Assembly: GCA_019155205.2 (NCBI GenBank)
Contig: JAHNZQ020000092.1
Coordinates: forward strand, 584,030-648,029
Length of the DNA: 64,000 nt
Direction of reading: 5' to 3'
From: Gracilaria vermiculophylla
Lineage: Eukaryota > Rhodophyta > Florideophyceae > Gracilariales > Gracilariaceae
Part shown: piece after piece, positions 42,920-52,094 of the stretch
Layout of the letters: each line of letters opens with the position of its first letter
How positions within the stretch are numbered: the stretch's first letter is position 1
Notes under the pieces: model-generated
What the model saw: only the letters and a program-made list of their open reading frames with translations
The model's database searches: none
Told to the model about the DNA's origin: nothing
Made by a program: the position numbers and the translations under genes

Positions 42920-42943
42920 ATATATATATATATATATATATAT
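42920..42943. repeat. (AT)12 microsatellite
   Basis: An uninterrupted alternating A/T run of 24 nt, seen directly. Confidence 0.95.
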
Positions 42944-43171
42944 TTGCAAAAAAACTATTTATGAAATGAAAGCATAGAATAGAATCATGAAGGATGGTGT
43001 CAGGCGCTTTTTTGAAATGCAAAATATTTTTATTTCACATAGAAAATGAAACAGTACGAAATACAATGTTGTGTATCTCTAGCTAGATATGTGCTTCTAC
43101 GAGTTTCGTTTTCTTGTCTGTATTTCACCAGGTATAATAGCAAAATGAGCAAAAGATGCAAAACAAGATGG

Positions 43172-43188
43172 GAGAGAGAGAGAGAGAG
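43172..43188. repeat. (GA)n microsatellite
   Basis: A short run of GA dinucleotides, about eight units. Confidence 0.9.
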
Positions 43189-43602
43189 CGCGGAAAAAAG
43201 AAGAAGCGGATTTGCGGCGGTTATTGGAAGAAAATGTTCGGAAAAATAGTTTTCAGATAGAACGGTTCTTCATCAAAAACATGTAATTTTTTATAAATCA
43301 ATGGTTAGAATGAATATTGAACGAAAAGATCTTTTTGGAAAGAGAAGAAAAGAATTTAAAATGTGAGGGGTTACAGCTTGGTAAAAAGGAGAAAGAGATA
43401 GAAGTACAGAATTGCACGAAAGGTAACACAGATCCAAAGATCGCGGAAAACGAGAGAACAGTTAATACATATATATAGTTATGAACAGAAACGTAAGAAA
43501 TAGAATCTAATGAAGAACTATTGATGATTTAAGACGACAACAAAATATAAAGAAAAACAAGCAGCCACTGTTTTGTGGCGGTTCAATTCTGAGAGATTTG
43601 TA

Positions 43603-44556
43603 TCACATAGTTAAAATACGCATATTGGTTCTACCAAAGCCACGTTGTTCGGATCGTGTCATTCCTGGGCTTGTGATCAACGGAGTCACTGCAATTTTAG
43701 ACATTGAAATGCCGGCACCATAATTTTCAACTCCGATTTCTGTGCTGCAGTCGGAGCTTTGTACAGCATATCTTTGTTCCTCGTAAGGAATTCTCAAATG
43801 CAGGGTTTGTGAATCTTGATCTCGAACGACCATGCCCGAACGATAAATTTGAGCAGCTAGTCGAGCGTCATCCGGGCATAAGCAGGCCGTGACAGTGGAA
43901 AGCAAAACCGAGCTCCAAACCGATCTCGGGATCACGTCCAAAACCAAGTGACACAGTGGACATGATGGAAACTGGCCTGAAAAACGGATGATGCCATCTC
44001 TTGCAACGGTATAGAGTTCGGGATTCATCATATTAAAAGTTACCCGTAAAGCCAACTGCTCGAGACAGCCGTCATGAAAGAAGTGACGACAAGAAAGTGT
44101 TCGCCAAAATTTTGCGCTTTTCACGAGTTTGTCGCAAATTTTGCATACGGAAGAATCCATGTGACATTGGCTGGAGCGCGGAGCGATCACATTGAGCAAA
44201 CACATAACATCAGCGGTGCAAAGTACTGGCTTAGTCTTGAGTGGAGCGCAATGCTTCTGAGTGCGACCCATGCGACGAGTGTGCGTGTGAGAGCTATGGG
44301 AAGAGTTGGAAGCATTCTGAGAAGGAGCGGGTGTGGATGTGGGAGAGGATAAAATACGAGACGAGGGGGATGCAGAATGGGTGGCGGAATCCTGCTCAGT
44401 AGACAAAATATCCTGCCTGTCGGTTGTTACTTCCGAGTGGACAACCTCGGTAGATTCGGTAATGTGGGGTTTGCGAAAGAAAGGTAAATGGGGAAGGAGA
44501 AAGCGGGCGGCTGTCCCTGCTGCGATGGTGGCGAAGATGGCGACGTGACGAACCAT
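43603..44556 (-). CDS. RING-H2 finger protein, probable membrane-anchored E3 ligase
   Basis: ATG 44556 gives 317 residues. A short hydrophobic N-terminus (VRHVAIFATIAAGTAARFLL) could be a signal anchor. A Ser/Thr-rich linker follows. At about 135-205 lies a RING-type zinc motif: CKIC, then SCRHFFHDGC, then CPLC. The gap between the second and third pairs is long (about 39 residues, including a stretch NMMNPELYTVARDG). The C-x-H-F-F-H-x-x-C order is that of RING-H2. The C-terminal 110 residues are unrecognised. RING-H2 proteins transfer ubiquitin from an E2 to substrates; the substrate is unknown. The frame reads upstream to a TTG only, so the ATG is preferred. Confidence 0.75.
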   Translation of the reverse strand: MVRHVAIFATIAAGTAARFLLPHLPFFRKPHITESTEVVHSEVTTDRQDILSTEQDSATHSASPSSRILSSPTSTPAPSQNASNSSHSSHTHTRRMGRTQKHCAPLKTKPVLCTADVMCLLNVIAPRSSQCHMDSSVCKICDKLVKSAKFWRTLSCRHFFHDGCLEQLALRVTFNMMNPELYTVARDGIIRFSGQFPSCPLCHLVLDVIPRSVWSSVLLSTVTACLCPDDARLAAQIYRSGMVVRDQDSQTLHLRIPYEEQRYAVQSSDCSTEIGVENYGAGISMSKIAVTPLITSPGMTRSEQRGFGRTNMRILTM

Positions 44557-47398
44557 GTTGATTGGAACAGTTTCCAAAGAACTTCGGGAAATGATTGAGA
44601 GTTGAGAGTTGATGAGGTGAGTTTGAGCAAGTGCTTGGCGAATAATCCATGAGGGCTAGCGGAAAAGAGGGGTGGGATTTAACGGCGAGTGAGAATGATG
44701 TCGGAAGAACTCGTCGCATACAAGTTACAATTCGAAAACACGAGAGTGTAATGAAAACAAAAGAAAGAGGAGAAGAAGCAGCGACAGCACGTCGCGCCCG
44801 GTTACAAAATCCGCTCCGCTCAAGGTGTACGAGCAGCACTTGTCGAGAAGGAGAAGAGCACTGGCGCAAGTTGCGAGAAGTGGAATGAGAAAGAGATGCA
44901 AATGCAGCGCATATTGGAAATGGAAAGGAGGAGATGCGACTGAGAGAAGCACCTCGGCTTTCCGTGTTCAATTTGATCGCGTTGAGAATCAACCTGATCA
45001 AATTGGACTTTCAACGGTTGAGAGCTGTGAAAATGAAAGCATGTTCTTCGAATCCGAGGACATAATGGAAAGCATCTCTGAAGGCGCTCAGAATCAAACC
45101 CCGCGTGGCCGACAATTATATCACACCACACCCCCGCCACGGAGCACGTCACGGGAATCCCTCTGCGCGGTTTTTTAATCGACGTGCATTCGCAAATCGA
45201 GGGGGGTCTAATTTGACGGAGTTTGATGCAATGCATGCACTGGTGCCAGTCTACAAAAGGCTTTGTTTTTCTTTGGGCTGCATTTGCGTCGCTTTCCAAG
45301 TCAACATTTTGCAATCGTGCCAGGTCACTTTCTTCGCGACAATGATCTTCCTTGACCCAAAATCTACCAAGCTTGTTTATTAGAAAGAAATCGAAAATGG
45401 ACAGTAAATTGGGTCCGCCGATTTAGATGCCACCAATTTCTTCCACCCGTCGCAGTTTCTCACCAAGCCAAGAAGGCGACCTCGTAGTCCGCTTGGGGTC
45501 ATGCGTGGTTAAACTCGACTTCGTCTCAATTGACCTACTTCAAAATATGCTCTATTTTCACAACTGCCACCGCAGTACAACTATTTCTATGTAATATGCG
45601 TACTTATCTTATTTGCTACATTCTTCCAACTGTAACGTTTCACCCATCTTATTTTTTCATGTTGAAGCAAGTCCATTAGAAGCATCCATCTGTATCGCAT
45701 CCTTACTTGTGTGTACATCCTCTGTCAAAGCTGTTTGGAACAAATTGCTTTGCAAACTATTGCTACCAGGGATAGAGCGAGAAATATAAATTCCAAGCGA
45801 TTCTCCAGTCGATTCATTGCTTGCTTCATGTGCTGAACTTTGTTTTCGTGTTTATCGAGGTTAGTTTGGCTGTCAGTTCTGCTCACCACAACCACACATG
45901 TCTACCACGTGACAGACGCCATGAGTAAATCAATAAGGTTTGTGAAGGGTAAGGGATCGATAAGAAAATTTTGAGGTATCGGAAGATTTGCCAGAGTTCA
46001 GCTGATTCTATTTTGGGCTGCATTAAAATGATGATGGAGAGGCTACGCATATGATTTTGACTGTCAGAGGTTTGAGAAGGGCATCGATTACCGTAGTGTT
46101 CTCCCTTATGCAGTGAAAGCGGTTTGCTACATGTGTACAGTTTTCGCTGCCTGCCCCCCTCTCGCGTGATGGGGGTCGCTTCACGACACTGCCGATCTGT
46201 GACACAAACGGAAGTATTGGACCACTCAGAACCACAACGACAGTCAACAAGCCACAGTATCGTCAAGTACAGTCTCGAAGACAGTCTTCAAGCTACAATA
46301 TCCGTTTTTGTTTTCAATCTCTGTCAAATCCTTAATCTTTGTATTGTCATGTATTTTCCGCCCACTCCATGAAACAATTTTTTCTTTTTCTCATGTCTTC
46401 TCATTCTTAAAAGAGCCATCAGATGTCGCCGCTTTTCAGGTTTCGGACAACTAATTTATAATACACAGTTGATATTGTCTTCAGGATTTACTCATCTCTT
46501 ATTAACGGCAAAACTTTGACTGATACTTAAATGCAAAACGAATGATCTTCGGTGACGAAAAGCATTATCTTAAATTGAATGAATTAAACAGATATTATCT
46601 CAGTAGAAATTTTATCCCCGCAAAACAAGCGCAATTATGGAGTTTATTTATAAATGTCATAATGCAGGAGTAACTAACCCGAGGCCTCAAACTCATTTTG
46701 GTTGGAAAATGTATAGATTCTTTCAAGCCATACTCTTCTGATTATTGGGTAATGATGTTCAAACTAAATTTTTACCTCTGTCTTCCGAAGAAAAGCTTTT
46801 TCTACGGTATTGATGACATGTTTTTGTTCTTTAAGATAAAAACAGAATGCGTAGAAATGATGTGCCCGGGTGATTGTTTAGCAATAGTTTTCTATAGCTA
46901 TTGAGTAGTTTTCTTCCGAAAATTTTGTGTCATAATTACTGCGATCACTTGCAATTTTTGCCATGGTCATTTTTACTCTAAAAAATTCAAACTAGGGCTT
47001 TGCAAATTTATTTTTGGTGACTTTCTTGCGAGCACGTCTATGTCTGACGAACCAGAATTCATATCTCCTGTAAAATTGCGTTTTCTGTTCACTATGGGGC
47101 TCATGAGGTCCTTCTTTTCCTTTTACACATTCAAAATAGGACAGATAAAAAAGCAGGAAGAAGTTTATATGCCCCATGAGCATGAAGAAAGGCAGAACAA
47201 GCAAAGAAATAGCCGAAATTGCAAAAGTAATTAAATTTGATGAATATTATTTGAAAACGTTTAAATTTGAATCTCGGTCTCTGCTTCCCCGTCTCCTTCA
47301 ACTAAGGTAGGGCTCAGGTATTCCGAAGTACGGTTTGAGTACGCCGGAGTCCCACTCCCTCGCCTCCCAATCTTGCTTTACCCCCAAGGTCCTCCAAG
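44557..47398. other. 2.8-kb AT-rich region, no gene supported
   Basis: Several 70-130-codon frames occur on both strands between 44.6 and 45.4 kb. A plus-strand stretch at 44695-45030 reads as Glu/Lys/Arg-rich helix in broken frames and may be a decayed coiled-coil gene, but stops and shifts interrupt it. From 45.4 to 47.3 kb I see nothing. The end holds the Nup35 promoter, with a pyrimidine-rich leader from 47280. Confidence 0.45.
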
Positions 47399-48295
47399 AT
47401 GTTCTCTTCTCCTAACTCAAAGCGAGAAGATCCTCCGGCCCGTGAGCGCCTTCCCAACTACCTTCTCTCCGCCGCCACACTAACACCAAGCCCCGACGAC
47501 CAGCCGTCCGCCACCTTTTATACTCCTTCCAAATCAGCCCCGCAACGTCGATTCCCGACCCGCTCAGAAACTCCTCCAATCTTTGCACCTCGAACCCCGT
47601 TAACCTTCAACGATCGCCTTCGCCCTGATAGACCTTTGGAAGAACAGCGGACAACTCGCACATTCACGCCATCTTCGAAACCGCGGACCCCGCACGTTCC
47701 CCCGAACAAATCCCTGTTGGATACTGGGCCCCCGAGCGTTCGTGTTTTACGTTCTCCTTCTGCGTCCCCTGGTGCTTCTCTTACTCCTAGTTCGCTTTCA
47801 ACGCGTACGCCTACTCTCGGACCTCAAGATCGATGGATAACTGTATTCGGGTTTGCGCCAGCAATGGATGCGCAAGCTCTTCGCGAATTTCGTCGTCACG
47901 GAGAGATAGTGCGCACAATCCCAGGAAAGGGAAATTGGGTTCATATTCTGTATCGAACTCCATTACAAGCGCAAGTTGCTCTTCAGCGTCCGTGGAGAAT
48001 CTTGGCAGGCACAGAGACGATGATTGGAGCCGTGCCATGTACCGAGCCCAACGTTGCCAAACTTGCTGACGAGCAAATTGAAAAAGGAGTGCTCATTGCA
48101 TCCCCTGGCGCTGCAAATGTGAGTCCGTTTTCGAATTCGATGCCTTTGCCGTCTGCTTCCCCCATCCATCCGCTGAAGACGCCTTCCTCCATGATAAGGA
48201 GAGAGAATCATACTTCAAATACCACTCCTACTATACTACGTACTCCGCAGAGACAGTCAGGCATTTTTGATTTTCTTTCAGGTCTATATGGATAA
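47399..48295 (+). CDS. NUP35: Nucleoporin Nup35/Nup53 type
   Basis: Nup35 (Nup53) binds the pore membrane and links Nup155 and Nup93 in the inner ring of the nuclear pore. ATG 47399 gives 298 residues (human 326). The first 140 residues are Ser/Pro/Thr-rich and disordered, as in the family. The atypical RRM (MPPN domain) lies at about 143-222: RWITVFGFAPAMDAQAL, FRRHGEIVRT, GNWVHILYRT, and a final ETMIGAVPC. The protein ends IFDFLSGLYG, an amphipathic helix corresponding to the membrane-binding C-terminus of Nup53. Few FG dipeptides are seen, also normal for this nucleoporin. Confidence 0.9.
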   Translation: MFSSPNSKREDPPARERLPNYLLSAATLTPSPDDQPSATFYTPSKSAPQRRFPTRSETPPIFAPRTPLTFNDRLRPDRPLEEQRTTRTFTPSSKPRTPHVPPNKSLLDTGPPSVRVLRSPSASPGASLTPSSLSTRTPTLGPQDRWITVFGFAPAMDAQALREFRRHGEIVRTIPGKGNWVHILYRTPLQAQVALQRPWRILAGTETMIGAVPCTEPNVAKLADEQIEKGVLIASPGAANVSPFSNSMPLPSASPIHPLKTPSSMIRRENHTSNTTPTILRTPQRQSGIFDFLSGLYG

Positions 48296-49063
48296 TTCTC
48301 TTCTCATGTTTCCGTCCACCACCTTTGAGCGAAACTCCCTAATCGCACGTAATAGTTTAGCTGCAACCAGCTTTAATCTTCTGTGGTATTGATGAGGCGC
48401 CACCTAGGTCTTGTCTTTGAGAAAATCAAGGGTTGTGCTTAGCCTTACGCCGCAGCTCCCTCTAAATAACGGCGACGAATCTTGCGTATGTAAAGTACTT
48501 CGAACCGTGTCTGATAACCAGATGAGTCGCACTGTTTGTTGCGAGAGCGCGAAAATAACATCGGCCGAACAGTAGGAACTGCGCCGGTCAAGCAAGTCGT
48601 CTCCAAGTGGCTACATATCCGTAGAATCTCGATGTATGTGAAGTAGTAAAGAACCAGGATGCTCAAAAGCAACATTAGCCCATCAACCTTGGTAATGTAC
48701 ACCAAAACTTGTTAAACTGACTCAAAATTTTTAACCATTTGCCTCGTTGGGAAGCTCAACATCTGTCACCTGCCCGTTTTCGAACAATCGGTGTAGAACC
48801 CGAGTTTCCACTACGAGTGTCCGGCTTGATCACCATCTTGAATGTTGTCGCGACAGTCAAAACTCTGTTCGCGTTCATTTCCGAAACCCATCTTGCTGTC
48901 GTTGGCGTTGGCTCTTTTTTGAATCACTCTATTCGCCTCGCTGGGTGCATCGAAGTCATTTTCATTTAGTGGTGCCCCTCGACCGACAAACTTCCGCTTC
49001 AACATAGAGCAATTTCTTAGCAAGCGCTCCCTATCAACTTCCGAGTTTTCTAGAATCGTCAGC
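48296..49063. promoter_or_regulatory. Spacer between NUP35 and proA, both plus strand
   Basis: 768 bp. No credible gene. It should hold the 3' UTR of NUP35 and the proA promoter. A short minus-strand frame with a hydrophobic segment (48445-48680) is not convincing. Confidence 0.4.
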
Positions 49064-50413
49064 ATGACCACATCAAAGACGGCAACACCTTCCGCAATCG
49101 AACGGCTCGCGCTTCGTGCAAGAAATGCGTCACGGGCAATGCTTTCGCTAAGCACGGCGGACAGAAACAACGCATTAGAGGCTGTGCATGATTATTTGCT
49201 CAACGCCAAAGATGAAATTCTCGCCGCAAACGAAATTGACAAGCAAGCCGCTGCAGAGCTGCTCGCGAAGGGGTCTCTTACCGCTGCTTCGGTGAAAAGA
49301 CTTGATCTCGGAGGCAAGAAGTTTGACGCAGTGTTGGAGGGTGTTCAGTCCGTCGGCCGCTTACCAGACCCCGTTGGATCATGTTCTCTATCTCGCAAGC
49401 TGGATGAAGGGCTTCAGTTGTTTCGCGTCGCATGTCCAATTGGCGTTATCTGCATTATATTCGAATCCCGCCCAGAGGCAGCCGTCCAAATTGCGTCTCT
49501 ATCTATCAAGAGCGCAAATGCGGTGATACTAAAGGGTGGGAAAGAAGCTGAGAAGAGCAACGCTGTTCTTGTTCAAACAATCCGAAGCGCGCTTCGAGCA
49601 TCAAGCGTTCCTGAGGATGCAGTGCAATTAGTAGCAACCCGAGAAGAAGTGCGAGAATTGTTGGATCAAACAAAGTACATAGACCTCATCATTCCTCGCG
49701 GTTCAAATAGTCTGGTGAGATTCATCAGTGACAACACCAAGATTCCTGTCATGGGGCATGCTGACGGGATATGCTCTGTGTACGTCGATGCTCGAGCTGA
49801 TCCTGTTAAAGCGAAAGACATAGTTGTGGACGCGAAGGCGCAATACCCGGCTGTGTGTAATGCAGCTGAAACGCTGCTTGTTCACAAAGATGCCGTGGAA
49901 AATGTTCTTCCAGTTATCGGACAAGCACTTGCAGCCGCAAAAGTGAGTTTACGCGCAGATGACAGGTCTAAAGAAGTCTTGGAAAAAATTCCGGGTCTCA
50001 TAGTTCAGGGCGCCTCCCCCGACGACTACAGGACAGAATTTCTTGAGTTGGAGATGGCCGTTAAAGTTGTTGAATGCATTTCAGATGCAATCGATCACAT
50101 CAACGTGCATGGCAGCGGACATACGGACTGCATTATTACAGAGGATGAAGCTTCTGCGCAAAAGTTCATGGCAATGGTCGACTCTGCGGGGGTTTACCAC
50201 AATGCATCGACGAGATTTGCTGATGGATTTCGATACGGATTTGGGGCGGAGGTCGGAGTGAGTACCCACAGAACGCACGCACGGGGTCCGGTCGGTCTTG
50301 AGGGGCTGTTGATTTACAAATACAAGTTGAAGGGTAGCGGTCACATCGTATCCCCGTATGCAAACGGCGAAAAGCGATTCCTGCATGAAGATACGCCCGA
50401 CGTTATCCCATAG
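49064..50413 (+). CDS. proA: Gamma-glutamyl phosphate reductase
   Basis: This enzyme reduces gamma-glutamyl phosphate with NADPH to glutamate semialdehyde, the second step of proline synthesis. ATG 49064 gives 449 residues, the usual size of a free-standing ProA (about 420-450). Seen: RKLDEGLQLFRVACPIGVI, IFESRPEA, ANAVILKGGKEA, LIIPRGSNSLV, PVMGHADGICSVYVD, the active-site Cys context YPAVCNAAETLLVH, and the C-terminal RTHARGPVGLEGLLIYKY. Glutamate kinase is not fused in front, unlike plant and animal P5CS. The N-terminus has no clear transit peptide, so a cytosolic location is likely. An AATAAA follows at 50430-50435. Confidence 0.97.
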   Translation: MTTSKTATPSAIERLALRARNASRAMLSLSTADRNNALEAVHDYLLNAKDEILAANEIDKQAAAELLAKGSLTAASVKRLDLGGKKFDAVLEGVQSVGRLPDPVGSCSLSRKLDEGLQLFRVACPIGVICIIFESRPEAAVQIASLSIKSANAVILKGGKEAEKSNAVLVQTIRSALRASSVPEDAVQLVATREEVRELLDQTKYIDLIIPRGSNSLVRFISDNTKIPVMGHADGICSVYVDARADPVKAKDIVVDAKAQYPAVCNAAETLLVHKDAVENVLPVIGQALAAAKVSLRADDRSKEVLEKIPGLIVQGASPDDYRTEFLELEMAVKVVECISDAIDHINVHGSGHTDCIITEDEASAQKFMAMVDSAGVYHNASTRFADGFRYGFGAEVGVSTHRTHARGPVGLEGLLIYKYKLKGSGHIVSPYANGEKRFLHEDTPDVIP

Positions 50414-51138
50414 TTTTAGACATTTTGTTAATAAATCCTTAGTTCTTTACAAATTGGGCAGAGCAATACCACCCTCTGGTTTTTATATTAGTACAAATGA
50501 ACGCGATGCGTGAGGGACGATTCATCTTGATGCGGTGAAAGTTGTGCGAGGAGTGGCATGTATCCGCTTCCAAGCCTCGATCAAGGATATTAATCTCGGC
50601 TTGTTTACCATCATCGACGCGTATTGGTGTGTTTCAAAGCTCCTTTGCTTTGACAGAGATATCATCGGCGTTTCACGCAGAAGTTTAGGGGCATTTTATG
50701 AACGTTGCCAGAACTATGGCCACAACAGATCATTCCGTTTGGAGAGGTTGGCTCCCGACAAGCACCAATGATGTCAGGAGGGCATCACCCTCGTGGATCA
50801 TGCCATGCAGTGGTCCTTTGCGATGCCGACACATCTGGCCCACAGGAACGTGACAGCGCCAGTGGAAACTGCGGGAGCCTGACGCCAGACATTTGTGTGG
50901 CCTTTTCGCCTCGTAGAAATTTCCAAATTTGTCTCGCTTATCTTGACGCAGGAGAGATAAAGTACCATACCTCACATGCGTTGGATGGTTGGTGCTGTCG
51001 CGTATTCTATTTCTCTTTTACCTGCCCATCACCTTATTTGGGTTGAAGCTCTGGTATTGAAAAACTTCCTCGAGGAACATATTGCCTTGGAGCAATTCTA
51101 TCAGAGTGATTTAGTACTTCGCCCATCTTCTTAGTATC
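50414..51138. promoter_or_regulatory. Spacer between proA and the phosphoglycerate-mutase-like gene
   Basis: 725 bp on the same side of two plus-strand genes. A poly(A)-type AATAAA lies at 50430. No gene is supported. Confidence 0.4.
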
Positions 51139-52032
51139 ATGAGCTCAGAAGTTCAGATTCTATGCCAACTCGTTCCAGTCGGAACAAAGCCCTCGCTTAC
51201 CCCTGGAACCTGTCAAAAAGTTGTCCACCTAGTGCGTCATGGACAAGGAACCCATAATTGTAAGTTACATTTCTTTTCGTTGCTGTACTTTTCTCCCCTT
51301 ACTCCTATTCACGCTCTAACCAAGAGACAAAACCATTGATGTTTGAACAGTGTTCGCCATGACTTACGCTAAGGGGAGCGTGTGCTTGTGTACCAAGGGG
51401 CAGCCTGGATGCCCGTTCTTGAATGATGAACACTTCGATGCACACTTGACGCAGAGGGGTCGTCTGCAAGCTGCAGCCGTAGGTCCCAGGCTGCTCCAAA
51501 CGGCCTTTCCCCCCGAAACTGTGTTTGTATCACCACTATCCAGAACCCTTCAAACTGCAGCGATTGCTCTTTCCAAGTGTCCAAATCTCAAAGCGCCCGT
51601 AATAGCCGAGGAAACAATTCGAGAGCGCAATGGCACGCATCCGTGCGATAAGAGATCCCCCAGGGAGCACGTAGAGGCCATGTACCCCACGGTGGATTTC
51701 TCCGCTATTGAGTACGGCCCGGATCCTTTATGGACTGAGGCTCGCGAAACCGAAGAAGAGCTTGCTGCGCGCGGCAAGCGTTTCTTCGAATCCTTGAAAG
51801 ATCGCCCGGAGACAACTTTTGCCGTGTTTGCGCACAGTTCTTTCCTGTACAATACCATCAATCGCTCATTCGTTGCGTCTGACCCCAACGGTAAGTTCAC
51901 ATGCACAGCGCAGATTCTTGCTTCCACTTGAGACTAACTGTTCTCCTCTGCTGGACCATTTTTGGGTTGCTGGCAGTCACTCGCCGCTTCGACACCGGCG
52001 AGAGTCGAGTGATGGTTCTAACGTACACTTAA
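51139..52032 (+). CDS. Histidine phosphatase / phosphoglycerate-mutase-like protein, three exons
   Basis: A member of the histidine phosphatase superfamily, which passes phosphate through an active-site His. Exons are 51139-51259, 51351-51890 and 51977-52032; together they give 238 residues. Intron 1 (91 nt) starts GTAAGT, contains CTCTAAC and ends AACAG. Intron 2 (86 nt) starts GTAAGT, contains GACTAAC and ends GGCAG. The joins keep the frame. The catalytic motif KVVHLVRHGQGTHN ends exon 1. LTQRGRLQA, VSPLSRTLQTA, RERNGTHPCDKR and the second His in VFAHSSFL lie in exon 2. The short last exon gives FDTGESRVMVL. The arrangement resembles the plant PGM-like proteins of unknown substrate more than glycolytic mutase. 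It converges on TTI1, with stops about 60 bp apart. Confidence 0.88.
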
Positions 52033-52094
52033 AGTGTAGGGAGTACCACACAGTCGAATATTTTTATATTAACTAGTCGACTGCAGCATGGACG

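Larger units (their letters stand above)
39925..43602. other. 3.7-kb AT-rich gene-free region
   Basis: Frames are all short, on both strands, without motifs. GC drops steadily towards 42-43.5 kb, where A- and T-rich DNA with simple repeats (42920-42943, 43172-43188) dominates. It must contain the promoter of the minus-strand gene at 39924; a TTTAAG-like element occurs near 40040 on that strand. Confidence 0.55.

Noticed and set aside
44649..45180. Charged, helix-like peptides in broken plus-strand frames
   Set aside because: Stops and shifts interrupt every frame; too weak to call a gene or a named pseudogene.
48445..48680. A short minus-strand frame with a hydrophobic segment
   Set aside because: Fewer than 80 codons from an ATG, no homology, and it lies in the proA promoter region.
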